From: Aurelia coerulea | Taxonomy: Eukaryota; Cnidaria; Scyphozoa; Semaeostomeae; Ulmaridae | Direction: 5' to 3' | Assembly: GCA_039566865.1 (NCBI GenBank) | Contig: CM076949.1 | Coordinates: forward strand, 11,323,501 to 11,387,500 | DNA length: 64,000 nt | Shown here: piece by piece, positions 35,669-48,043 of the stretch | Layout: each line of letters begins with the position of its first letter | Position numbering within the stretch: the stretch's first letter is position 1 | Notes under the pieces: model-generated | Told to the model about the DNA's origin: nothing | Database searches by the model: none | The model's input: only the letters and a program-made list of their open reading frames with translations | Translations under genes and position numbers: made by a program

Positions 35669-38384
35669 GCTGCAGCAACGATTTTTGGATAAATTACTAC
35701 AGACATTAGTTTATCTTTAGTCTCATTTTAGCTTTTTTTCATAAGCAAATATGGATTATTTAAATGTTTATATTCTCAAAGAAAACAAAATATAAACACA
35801 AAAAGTGTGGATTAAAGTAATTTAGTAGCTACAATTAATGTTTTAAAAAGTATTGCACTCAATTTTCTTTAAAACTTTAGTTTTACCATTAAATTCTTCT
35901 ATAGCGACATATTAGTGCTGCAGCAACCCTTCTTGGAACATTACAATAGCCATTAGTTTATCTTTAGTCTCATTTTAGCTTTTTTGCATAAACAAATATG
36001 GATTATTTAAATGTTTATATTCTCAAAGAAAACAAAATATAAACACAAAAAGTGTGCATTAACGTACTTAAGTAGCAACAATTCATATTATAAAAAGTAT
36101 TGCACTCATCGGCCTTTAAAACTTTAGTTCTGCCAGCAACTTCTATTATAGCACTATATTAGTGCTGCTGCAGCAACAATTCTTGGAAACAGTACTATAG
36201 CAATTAGTTTTCTCTTTAGTCTCATTTTAGCTTTACTGCATAAACAAACATCGATTATTAAAATGGTTATTTTCTCAAAGAAAACAAAATATAAACACAA
36301 AAAGTGTGCATTAACGTACTTGAGTAGCTACAATTCATATTATAAAAAGTATTGCACTCATCGGCCTTTAAAAATTTAGTTCTGCCAGTAACTTCTATTA
36401 TAGCACTATATTAGTGCTGCTGCAACAACAATTCTTGGAAACAGTACTATAGCAATTAGTTTTCTCTTTAGTCTCATTTTATCTTTACTGCTTAAACAAA
36501 CATGGATTAATTAAATGTTTTTTTTCTCAAAGAAAACAAAATATAAACACAAAAGTGTGCATTAACGTACTTGGGTAGCTACAATTCATATTATAAAAAG
36601 TATTGCACTCATCGGCCTTTAAAACTTTAGTTCTGCCAGTAACTTCTATAATAGCACTATATTAGTGCTGCAGCAACCGTTCTTAGAAACATTACTATAG
36701 CCATTAGATTCTTCTTTAGTCTCATTTTAGCTTTACTGCATAAACAAACATCGATTATTAAAATGGTTATTTTCTCAAAGAAAACAAAATATAAACACAA
36801 AAAGTGTGCATTAACGTACTTGAGTAGCTACAATTCATATTATAAAAAGTATTGCACTCATCGGCCTTTAAAACTTTAGTTCTGCCAGTAACTTCTATTA
36901 TAGCACCATATTAGTGCTGCAGCAACCGTTCTTAGAAACATTACTATAGCCATAGGTTTTTTCTTTAGCTTCATTTTAGCTTTACTGCATAAACAAACAT
37001 CGATTAATAAAATGGTTATTTTCTCAAAGAAAACAAAATATAAACACAAAAAGTGTGCATTAACGTACTTGAGTAGCTACAATTCATATTATAAAAAGTA
37101 TTGCACTCATCGGCCTTTAGAACTTTAGTTCTGCCAGTAACTTCTATTACAGCACATTATTTGTGCTGCAGCAACCGTTCTTGGACATTACTATAGCCAT
37201 TAGCTGTTTCCTTAGTCTCATTTTAGCTTTACTGCAGAAACAAACATCGATTAATAAAATGGTTATTTTGTCAAAGAAAATGAAATATAAACACAAAAAG
37301 TGAGGATTAAAGTAATTTAGTAGCTACATTTAATATTATAAAAAGTGTTGCACTCAATTTTCTTTAAAACTTTAGTTCTACCATAAAATTCTTCTATAGC
37401 GCATTATTAGGGCTGCAGCAACCCTTCTTGGAACATTACTATAGACATTAGTTTTTTCTTTAGTCTCATCTTAGCTTTAATGCATGAACAACAATCGACT
37501 AATTAATTGTTTATTTTCTTAAAGAAAACAAAATATAAACACAAAAAGTGTGGATTAACTTAACTTAGTAGATACAATTTATATTAGAAAGAGAATTGCA
37601 TTCATCGTTCTTTAAAACTTTAGGTCTACCAGTAACTTCTCCTATAGCATTATATTAGTGCTGCAGCAACGATTCTTGAATACATTACTATAGACATCTT
37701 TAGTCCCATTTTAGCTTTACTGTATCAACAACAATCGACTAATTAATTGTTTATTTTCTTAAGGAAAACAAAATATAAACACAAAAAGTGTGGATTAACG
37801 TAACTTAGTAGATACAATTTATATTAGAAAGAGTATTGCACTCATCGGCCTTTAAAACTTAAGTTCTGCCTATAGCACTATATTAGTGCTGCAGAAACGA
37901 TTCTTGGATAAATAATTATAGACATTAGTTTTTCTTTAGTCTCATTTTAGCTTTACTGCATAAACAAATATGGATTATTTAAATGTTTATATTCTCAAAG
38001 AAAACAAGATATAAACACAAAATGTGTGGATTAACGTACTTGAGTAGCTACAATTTATATTAGAAAGAGTATTGCACTCATCGGCCTTTAAAACTTTAGT
38101 TCTGCCAGTAACTACTATTATAGCACTATATTAGTGCTGCTGCAACCGTTCTTGGAAACATTACTATAATCATTAGTTTTTTCTTTAGTCTCATTTTAGC
38201 TTTACTGCATAAACAAACATCGATTATTAAAATGGTTATTTTCTCAAAGAAAACAAAATATAAACACAAAAAGTGTGCATTAACGTACTTGAGTAGCTAC
38301 AATTCATATTATAAAAAGTATTGCACTCATCGGCCTTTAAAACTTAAGTTCTGCCAGTAACTTCTATTATAGCACTATATTAGT
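35669..38384 (+). repeat. Segment repeated 9.65-9.9 kb downstream, copy 1
   Basis: Landmarks 35669, 35917 and 36164 pair with 45317, 45565 and 45812 at exactly 9648 bp. Landmarks 36416, 36667, 36916, 37165, 37412 and 37660 pair with 46312 to 47556 at exactly 9896 bp. Rare markers agree, such as TTTTTTTCATAAGCAAATATG, GCTGCTGCAGCAACAATTC and TCTATAATAGCACTAT. The 248-bp step is one added unit in the downstream copy. From 37888 the offset is 9908 because this copy also lacks 12 bp (TTCTGCCTATAGCAC). Confidence 0.85.
37151..37167. repeat. Variant dyad with paired arm changes, AGCACATTATTTGTGCT
   Basis: Compared with AGCACTATATTAGTGCT, the sixth base from the left is A instead of T and its partner is T instead of A, so AGCACA pairs with TGTGCT and symmetry is kept. 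The same form is at 39115, 42322, 47047, 50268, 52502 and 57473, always at the start of class M4. Half-changed forms exist: AGCACTATATTTGTGCT at 48528 and AGCACTTTATTTGTGCT at 32478, in the 1464-bp HOR. Confidence 0.9.
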
Positions 38385-39128
38385 GCTGCAGAAACGATTC
38401 TTGGATAAATAATTATAGACATTAGTTTTTCTTTAGTCTCATTTTAGCTTTACTGCATAAACAAATATGGATTATTTAAATGTTTATATTCTCAAAGAAA
38501 ACAAAATTTAAACACAAAAAGTGTGGATTAACGTACTTGAGTAGCTACAATTTATATTAGAAAGAGTATTGCACTCATCGGCCTTTAAAACTTTAGTTCT
38601 GCCAGTAACTACTATTATAGCACTATATTAGTGCTGCTGCAACCGTTCTTGGAAACATTACTATAATCATTAGTTTTTTCTTTAGTCTCATTTTAGCTTT
38701 ACTGCATAAACAAACATCGATTAATAAAATGGTTATTTTCTCAAAGAAAACAAAATATAAACACAAAAAGTGTGCATTAACGTACTTGAGTAGCTACAAT
38801 TCATATTATAAAAAGTATTGCACTCATCGGCCTTTAAAACTTTAGTTCTGCCAGTAACTTCTATTATAGCACTATATTAGTGCTGCAGCAACCGTTCTTG
38901 GACATTACTACAGCCATTAATTTTTTCTTTAGTCTCATTTTAGCTTTACTGCATAAACAAACATCGATTAATAAAATGGTTATTTTCTCAAAGAAAACAA
39001 AATATAAACACAAAAAGTGTGCATTGACGTACTTGAGTAGCTACAATTCATATTATAAAAAGTATTGCACTCATCGGCCTTTAAAATTTTAGTTCTGCCA
39101 GTAACTTCTATTACAGCACATTATTTGT
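37165..39128 (+). repeat. 1964-bp octamer, copy 1
   Basis: Units begin at 37165 (M4), 37412 (M5/M7 hybrid), 37660 (M8, shortened to 228 bp), 37888 (M9), 38136, 38385 (M9-like), 38633 (M10) and 38882 (M1). All eight landmarks recur exactly 1964 bp downstream. Confidence 0.93.
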
Positions 39129-41092
39129 GCTGCAGCAACCGTTCTTGGACATTACTATAGCCATTAGCTGTTTCCTTAGTCTCATTTTAGCTTTACTGCA
39201 GAAACAAACATCGATTAATAAAATGGTTATTTTGTCAAAGAAAATGAAATATAAACACAAAAAGTGAGGATTAAAGTAATTTAGTAGCTACATTTAATAT
39301 TATAAAAAGTGTTGCACTCAATTTTCTTTAAAACTTTAGTTCTACCATAAAATTCTTCTATAGCGCATTATTAGGGCTGCAGCAACCCTTCTTGGAACAT
39401 TACTATAGACATTAGTTTTTTCTTTAGTCTCATCTTAGCTTTAATGCATAAAAAACAATCGACTAATTAATTGTTTATTTTCTTAAAGAAAACAAAATAT
39501 AAACACAAAAAGTGTGGATTAACTTAACTTAGTAGATACAATTTATATTAGAAAGAGAATTGCATTCATCGTTCTTTAAAACTTTAGGTCTACCAGTAAC
39601 TTCTCCTATAGCATTATATTAGTGCTGCAGCAACGATTCTTGAATACATTACTATAGACATCTTTAGTCCCATTTTAGCTTTACTGTATCAACAACAATC
39701 GACTAATTAATTGTTTATTTTCTTAAGGAAAACAAAATATAAACACAAAAAGTGTGGATTAACGTAACTTAGTAGATACAATTTATATTAGAAAGAGTAT
39801 TGCACTCATCGGCCTTTAAAACTTAAGTTCTGCCTATAGCACTATATTAGTGCTGCAGAAACGATTCTTGGATAAATAATTATAGACATTAGTTTTTCTT
39901 TAGTCTCATTTTAGCTTTACTGCATAAACAAATATGGATTATTTAAATGTTTATATTCTCAAAGAAAACAAGATATAAACACAAAATGTGTGGATTAACG
40001 TACTTGAGTAGCTACAATTTATATTAGAAAGAGTATTGCACTCATCGGCCTTTAAAACTTTAGTTCTGCCAGTAACTACTATTATAGCACTATATTAGTG
40101 CTGCTGCAACCGTTCTTGGAAACATTACTATAATCATTAGTTTTTTCTTTAGTCTCATTTTAGCTTTACTGCATAAACAAACATCGATTATTAAAATGGT
40201 TATTTTCTCAAAGAAAACAAAATATAAACACAAAAAGTGTGCATTAACGTACTTGAGTAGCTACAATTCATATTATAAAAAGTATTGCACTCATCGGCCT
40301 TTAAAACTTAAGTTCTGCCAGTAACTTCTATTATAGCACTATATTAGTGCTGCAGAAACGATTCTTGGATAAATAATTATAGACATTAGTTTTTCTTTAG
40401 TCTCATTTTAGCTTTACTGCATAAACAAATATGGATTATTTAAATGTTTATATTCTCAAAGAAAACAAAATTTAAACACAAAAAGTGTGGATTAACGTAC
40501 TTGCGTAGCTACAATTTATATTAGAAAGAGTATTGCACTCATCGGCCTTTAAAACTTTAGTTCTGCCAGTAACTACTATTATAGCACTATATTAGTGCTG
40601 CTGCAACCGTTCTTGGAAACATTACTATAATCATTAGTTTTTTCTTTAGTCTCATTTTAGCTTTACTGCATAAACAAACATCGATTAATAAAATGGTTAT
40701 TTTCTCAAAGAAAACAAAATATAAACACAAAAAGTGTGCATTAACGTACTTGAGTAGCTACAATTCATATTATAAAAAGTATTGCACTCATCGGCCTTTA
40801 AAACTTTAGTTCTGCCAGTAACTTCTATTATAGCACTATATTAGTGCTGCAGCAACCGTTCTTGGACATTACTACAGCCATTAATTTTTTCTTTAGTCTC
40901 ATTTTAGCTTTACTGCATAAACAAACATCGATTAATAAAATGGTTATTTTCTCAAAGAAAACAAAATATAAACACAAAAAGTGTGCATTGACGTACTTGA
41001 GTAGCTACAATTCATATTATAAAAAGTATTGCACTCATCGGCCTTTAAAATTTTAGTTCTGCCAGTAAGTTCTATTATAGCACTATATTAGT
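39129..41092 (+). repeat. 1964-bp octamer, copy 2
   Basis: Units begin at 39129, 39376, 39624, 39852, 40100, 40349, 40597 and 40846. I noticed only a few differences from copy 1, for example GCATAAAAAACAATC for GCATGAACAACAATC and CTTGCGTAG for CTTGAGTAG. The lack of length change and the low divergence mark a very recent duplication, or an assembly duplication that should be excluded. Confidence 0.92.
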
Positions 41093-43577
41093 GCTGCAGC
41101 AACCGTTCTTAGAAACATTACTATAGCCATTAGTTTTTTCTTTAGTCTCATTTTAGCTTTACTGCATAAACAAACATCGATTATTAAAATGGTTATTTTC
41201 TCAAAGAAAGCAAAATATAAACACAAAAAGTGTGCATTAACGTACTTGAGTAGCTACAATTCATATTATAGAAAGTATTGAACTCATCGGCCTTTAAAAC
41301 TTTAGTTCTGCCAGTAACTTCTATTATAGCACCATATTAGTGCTGCAGCAACCGTTCTTACAAACATTACTATAGCCATAGGTTTTTTCTTTAGTCTCAT
41401 TTTAGCTTTACTGCATAAACAAACATCGATTATTAAATTGGTTATTTTCTCAAAGAAAACAAAATATAAACACAAAAAGTGTGCATTAACGTACTTGAGT
41501 AGCTACAATTCATATTATAAAAAGTATTGCACTCATCGGCCTTTAAAACTTTAGTTCTGCCAGTAACTTCTATTATAGCACTATATTAGTGCTGCAGCAA
41601 CCGTTCTTGGACATTACTACAGCCATTAATTTTTTCTTTAGTCTCATTTTAGCTTTACTGCATAAACAAACATCGATTAATAAAATGGTTATTTTCTCAA
41701 AGAAAACAAAATATAAACACAAAAAGTGTGCATTGACGTACTTGAGTAGCTACAATTCATATTATAAAAAGTATTGCACTCATCGGCCTTTAAAACTTTA
41801 GTTCTGCCAGTAACTACTATTATAGCACTATATTAGTGCTGCTGCAACCGTTCTTGGAAACATTACTATAATCATTAGTTTTTTCTTTAGTCTCATTTTA
41901 GCTTTACTGCATAAACAAACATCGATTATTAAAATGGTTATTTTCTCAAAGAAAACAAAATATAAACACAAAAAGTGTGCATTAACGTACTTGAGTAGCT
42001 ACAATTCATATTATAAAAAGTATTGCACTCATCGGCCTTTAAAACTTTAGTTCTGCCAGTAACTTCTATTATAGCACCATATTAGTGCTGCAGCAACCGT
42101 TCTTAGAAACATTACTATAGCCATAGGTTTTTTCTTTAGTCTCATTTTAGCTTTACTGCATAAACAAACATCGATTATTAAATTGGTTATTTTCTCAAAG
42201 AAAACAAAATATAAACACAAAAAGTGTGCATTAACGTACTTGAGTAGCTACAATTCATATTATAAAAAGTATTGCACTCATCGGCCTTTAGAACTTTAGT
42301 TCTGCCAGTAACTTCTATTACAGCACATTATTTGTGCTGCAGCAACCGTTCTTGGACATTACTATAGCCATTAGCTGTTTCCTTAGTCTCATTTTAGCTT
42401 TACTGCATAAACAAACATCGATTAATAAAATGGTTATTTTGTCAAAGAAAATGAAATATAAACACAAAAAGTGAGGATTAAAGTAATTTAGTAGCTACAA
42501 TTAATATTATAAAAAGTGTTGCACTCAATTTTCTTTAAAACTTTAGTTCTACCATAAAATTCTTCTATAGCGCATTATTAGGGCTGCAGCAACCCTTCTT
42601 GGAACATTACTATAGACATTAGTTTTTTCTTTAGTCTCATCTTAGCTTTAATGCATGAACAACAATCGACTAATTAATTGTTTATTTTCTTAAAGAAAAC
42701 AAAATATAAACACAAAAAGTGTGGATTAACGTAACTTAGTAGATACAATTTATATTAGAAAGAGAATTGCATTCATCGTTCTTTAAAACTTTAGGTCTAC
42801 CAGTAACTTCTCCTATAGCATTATATTAGTGCTGCAGCAACGATTCTTGAATACATTACTATAGACATTAGTTTTTTTTCTTTAGTCCCATTTTAGCTTT
42901 ACTGTATCAACAACCATCGACTAATTAATTGTTTATTTTCTTAAGGAAAACAAAATATAAACACAAAAAGCGGGATTAACGTAAATTAGTAGATACAATT
43001 TATATTAGAAAGAGTATTGCACTCATCGGCCTTTAAAACTTAAGTTCTGCCAGTAACTTCTATTATAGCACTATATTAGTGCTGCAGAAACGATTCTTGG
43101 ATAAATAATTATAGACATTAGTTTTTCTTTAGTCTCATTTTAGCTTTACTGCATAAACAAATATGGATTATTTAAATGTTTATATTCTCAAAGAAAACAA
43201 AATTTAAACACAAAAAGTGTGGATTCACGTACTTGCGTAGCTACAATTTATATTAGAAAGAGTATTGCACTCATCGGCCTTTAAAACTTTAGTTCTGCCA
43301 GTAACTACTATTATAGCACTATATTAGTGCTGCTGCAACCGTTCTTGGAAACATTACTATAATCATTAGTTTTTTCTTTAGTCTCATTTTAGCTTTACTG
43401 CATAAACAAACATCGATTAATAAAATGGTTATTTTCTCAAAGAAAACAAAATATAAACACAAAAAGTGTGCATTAACGTACTTGAGTAGCTACAATTCAT
43501 ATTATAAAAAGTATTGCACTCATCGGCCTTTAAAACTTTAGTTCTGCCAGTAACTTCTATTATAGCACTATATTAGT
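41093..43577 (+). repeat. Ten units linking nested duplications
   Basis: Units begin at 41093 (M2), 41342 (M3), 41591 (M1), 41838 (M10-like), 42087 (M3), 42336 (M4), 42583 (M5/M7 hybrid), 42831 (M8), 43081 (M9) and 43329 (M10). The part 40349-41790 pairs with 43081-44522 at exactly 2732 bp. The M8 unit here has full length (250 bp), unlike the 228-bp M8 at 37660 and 39624. Confidence 0.82.
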
Positions 43578-44322
43578 GCTGCAGCAACCGTTCTTGGACA
43601 TTACTACAGCCATTAATTTTTTCTTTAGTCTCATTTTAGCTTTACTGCATAAACAAACATCGATTAATAAAATGGTTATTTTCTCAAAGAAAACAAAATA
43701 TAAACACAAAAAGTGTGCATTGACGTACTTGAGTAGCTACAATTCATATTATAAAAAGTATTGCACTCATCGGCCTTTAAAATTTTAGTTCTGCCAGTAA
43801 GTTCTATTATAGCACTATATTAGTGCTGCAGCAACCGTTCTTAGAAACATTACTATAGCCATTAGTTTTTTCTTTAGTCTCATTTTAGCTTTACTGCATA
43901 AACAAACATCGATTATTAAAATGGTTATTTTCTCAAAGAAAGCAAAATATAAACACAAAAAGTGTGCATTAACGTACTTGAGTAGCTACAATTCATATTA
44001 TAGAAAGTATTGCACTCATCGGCCTTTAAAACTTTAGTTCTGCCAGTAACTTCTATTATAGCACCATATTAGTGCTGCAGCAACCGTTCTTACAAACATT
44101 ACTATAGCCATAGGTTTTTTCTTTAGTCTCATTTTAGCTTTACTGCATAAACAAACATCGATTATTAAATTGGTTATTTTCTCAAAGAAAACAAAATATA
44201 AACACAAAAAGTGTGCTTTAACGTACTTGAGTAGCTACAATTCATATTATAAAAAGTATTGCACTCATCGGCCTTTAAAACTTTAGTTCTGCCAGTAACT
44301 TCTATTATAGCACTATATTAGT
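43578..44322 (+). repeat. 745-bp trimer M1-M2-M3, copy 1
   Basis: Units begin at 43578 (M1: TTGGACATTACTACAGCC), 43825 (M2: TTAGAAAC, AAGAAAGCAAAATAT, TATAGAAAGTATTGC) and 44074 (M3: AGCACCATATTAGTG, TTACAAAC, CCATAGG, TTAAATTGG). The same trimer is at 40846-41590. Confidence 0.9.
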
Positions 44323-45067
44323 GCTGCAGCAACCGTTCTTGGACATTACTACAGCCATTAATTTTTTCTTTAGTCTCATTTTAGCTTTATTGCATAAACA
44401 AACATCGATTAATAAAATGGTTATTTTCTCAAAGAAAACAAAATATAAACACAAAAAGTGTGCATTGACGTACTTGAGTAGCTACAATTCATATTATAAA
44501 AAGTATTGCACTCATCGGCCTTTAAAATTTTAGTTCTGCCAGTAAGTTCTATTATAGCACTATATTAGTGCTGCAGCAACCGTTCCTGGAAACATTACTA
44601 TAGCCATTAGTTTTTTCTTTAGTCTCATTTTAGCTTTACTGCATAAACAAACATCGATTATTAAAATGGTTATTTTCTCAAAGAAAGCAAAATATAAACA
44701 CAAAAAGTGTGCATTAACGTACTTGAGTAGCTACAATTCATATTATAGAAAGTATTGCACTCATCGGCCTTTAAAACTTTAGTTCTGCCAGTAACTTCTA
44801 TTATAGCACCATATTAGTGCTGCAGCAACCGTTCTTACAAACATTATTATAGCCATAGGTTTTTTCTTTAGTCTCATTTTAGCTTTACTGCATAAACAAA
44901 CATCGATTATTAAATTGGTTATTTTCTCAAAGAAAACAAAATATAAACACAAAAAGTGTGCATTAACGTACTTGAGTAGCTACAATTCATATTATAAAAA
45001 GTATTGCACTCATCGGCCTTTAAAACTTTAGTTTTACCATTAAATTCTTCTATAGCACTATATTAGT
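44323..45067 (+). repeat. 745-bp trimer M1-M2-M3, copy 2
   Basis: Units begin at 44323, 44570 and 44819, each exactly 745 bp after its partner. Small differences include TTATTGCAT near 44388 and CGTTCCTGG at 44581. The next unit (45068) is of the older F class, so the amplified block ends abruptly. Confidence 0.9.
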
Positions 45068-45316
45068 GCTGCAGCAACCCTTCTTGGAACAATACTATAG
45101 ACATTAGTTTTTCTCTCTAGCTTCATTTTTGCTTTACTGCATCAACAAACATCGATTAATAAAATGGTTATTTTCTTAAAGAAAACAAAATATAAACACA
45201 AAAAGTGTGGATTAACGTACTTTAGTAACTACAATATATATTATAAAGAGTATTGCACTCATAGGCCTTTAAAACTTTAGTTCTGCCTGTAGCTTCTATT
45301 ATAGCACTATATTAGT

Positions 45317-48043
45317 GCTGCAGCAACGATTTTTGGATAAATTACTACAGACATTAGTTTATCTTTAGTCTCATTTTAGCTTTTTTTCATAAGCAAATAT
45401 GGATTATTTAAATGTTTATATTCTCAAAGAAAACAAAATATAAACACAAAAAGTGTGGATTAAAGTAATTTAGTAGCTACAATTAATGTTTTAAAAAGTA
45501 TTGCACTCAATTTTCTTTAAAACTTTAGTTTTACCATTAAATTCTTCTATAGCGACATATTAGTGCTGCAGCAACCCTTCTTGGAACATTACAATAGCCA
45601 TTAGTTTATCTTTAGTCTCATTTTAGCTTTTTTGCATAAACAAATATGGATTATTTAAATGTTTATATTCTCAAAGAAAACAAAATATAAACACAAAAAG
45701 TGTGCATTAACGTACTTAAGTAGCAACAATTCATATTATAAAAAGTATTGCACTCATCGGCCTTTAAAACTTTAGTTCTGCCAGCAACTTCTATTATAGC
45801 ACTATATTAGTGCTGCTGCAGCAACAATTCTTGGAAACAGTACTATAGCAATTAGTTTTCTCTTTAGTCTCATTTTATCTTTACTGCATAAACAAACATG
45901 GATTAATTAAATGTTTTTTTTCTCAAAGAAAACAAAATATAAACACAAAAGTGTGCATTAACGTACTTGGGTAGCTACAATTCATATTATAAAAAGTATT
46001 GCACTCATCGGCCTTTAAAACTTTAGTTCTGCCAGTAACTTCTATAATAGCACTATATTAGTGCTGCAGCAACCGTTCTTAGAAACATTACTATAGCCAT
46101 TAGATTTTTCTTTAGTCTCATTTTAGCTTTACTGCATAAACAAACATCGATTATTAAAATGGTTATTTTCTCAAAGAAAACAAAATATAAACACAAAAAG
46201 TGTGCATTAACGTACTTGAGTAGCTACAATTCATATTATAAAAAGTATTGCACTCATCGGCCTTTAAAACTTTAGTTCTGCCAGTAACTTCTATTATAGC
46301 ACTATATTAGTGCTGCTGCAACAACAATTCTTGGAAACAGTACTATAGCAATTAGTTTTCTCTTTAGTCTCATTTTATCTTTACTGCTTAAACAAACATG
46401 GATTAATTAAATGTTTTTTTTCTCAAAGAAAACAAAATATAAACACAAAAGTGTGCATTAACGTACTTGGGTAGCTACAATTCATATTATAAAAAGTATT
46501 GCACTCATCGGCCTTTAAAACTTTAGTTCTGCCAGTAACTTCTATAATAGCACTATATTAGTGCTGCAGCAACCGTTCTTAGAAACATTACTATAGCCAT
46601 TAGATTTTTCTTTAGTCTCATTTTAGCTTTACTGCATAAACAAACATCGATTATTAAAATGGTTATTTTCTCAAAGAAAACAAAATATAAACACAAAAAG
46701 TGTGCATTAACGTACTTGAGTAGCTACAATTCATATTATAAAAAGTATTGCACTCATCGGCCTTTAAAACTTTAGTTCTGCCAGTAACTTCTATTATAGC
46801 ACCATATTAGTGCTGCAGCAACCGTTCTTAGAAACATTACTATAGCCATAGGTTTTTTCTTTAGTCTCATTTTAGCTTTACTGCATAAACAAACATCGAT
46901 TATTAAATTGGTTATTTTCTCAAAGAAAACAAAATATAAACACAAAAAGTGTGCATTAACGTACTTGAGTAGCTACAATTCATATTATAAAAAGTATTGC
47001 ACTCATCGGCCTTTAGAACTTTAGTTCTGCCAGTAACTTCTATTACAGCACATTATTTGTGCTGCAGCAACCGTTCTTGGACATTACTATAGCCATTAGC
47101 TGTTTCCTTCGTCTCATTTTAGCTTTACTGCATAAACAAACATCGATTAATAAAATGGTTATTTTGTCAAAGAAAATGAAATATAAACACAAAAAGTGAG
47201 GATTAAAGTAATTTAGTAGCTACAATTAATATTATAAAAAGTGTTGCACTCAATTTTCTTTAAAACTTTAGTTCTACCATAAAATTCTTCTATAGCGCAT
47301 TATTAGGGCTGCAGCAACCCTTCTTGGAACATTACTATAGACATTAGTTTTTTCTTTAGTCTCATCTTAGCTTTAATGCATGAACAACAATCGACTAATT
47401 AATTGTTTATTTTCTTAAAGAAAACAAAATATAAACACAAAAAGTTTGGATTAACTTAACTTAGTAGATACAATTTATATTAGAAAGAGAATTGCATTCA
47501 TCGTTCTTTAAAACTTTAGGTCTACCAGTAACTTCTCCTATAGCATTATATTAGTGCTGCAGCAACGATTCTTGAATACATTACTATAGACATCTTTAGT
47601 CCCATTTTAGCTTTACTGTATCAACAACCATCGACTAATTAATTGTTTATTTTCTTAAGGAAAACAAAATATAAACACAAAAAGTGTGGATTAACGTAAC
47701 TTAGTAGATACAATTTATATTAGAAAGAGTATTGCACTCATCGGCCTTTAAAACTTAAGTTCTGCCAGTAACTTCTATTATAGCACTATATTAGTGCTGC
47801 AGAAACGATTCTTGGATAAATAATTATAGACATTAGTTTTTCTTTAGTCTCATTTTAGCTTTACTGCATAAACAAATATGGATTATTTAAATGTTTATAT
47901 TCTCAAAGAAAACAAGATATAAACACAAAATGTGTGGATTAACGTACTTGAGTAGCTACAATTTATATTAGAAAGAGTATTGCACTCATCGGCCTTTAAA
48001 ACTTTAGTTCTGCCAGTAACTACTATTATAGCACTATATTAGT
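45317..48043 (+). repeat. Segment repeated 9.65-9.9 kb upstream, copy 2
   Basis: Landmarks are 45317, 45565, 45812, 46063, 46312, 46563, 46812, 47061, 47308, 47556 and 47796. It matches 35669-38135 in unit order, with one additional unit. The units at 46063 and 46563 are near duplicates 500 bp apart (TCTATAATAGCACTAT, CCATTAGATTTTTC), and the unit at 45812 is a hybrid of the classes at 36164 and 36416. This is the signature of an unequal exchange inside the copy. Confidence 0.83.

Noticed and set aside
38880..39092. A recurring 70-codon open frame (also at 40844, 41589, 43576, 44321, 52018, 54255, 56741 and 62962)
   Set aside because: It starts with GTG inside the boundary dyad, spans nearly a whole satellite unit and is open in M1-type units only because a 2-bp loss (GGACATT for GGAAACATT) shifts the frame. 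No upstream signals or family motifs are seen. Identity between copies reflects recent duplication of DNA, not protein selection.
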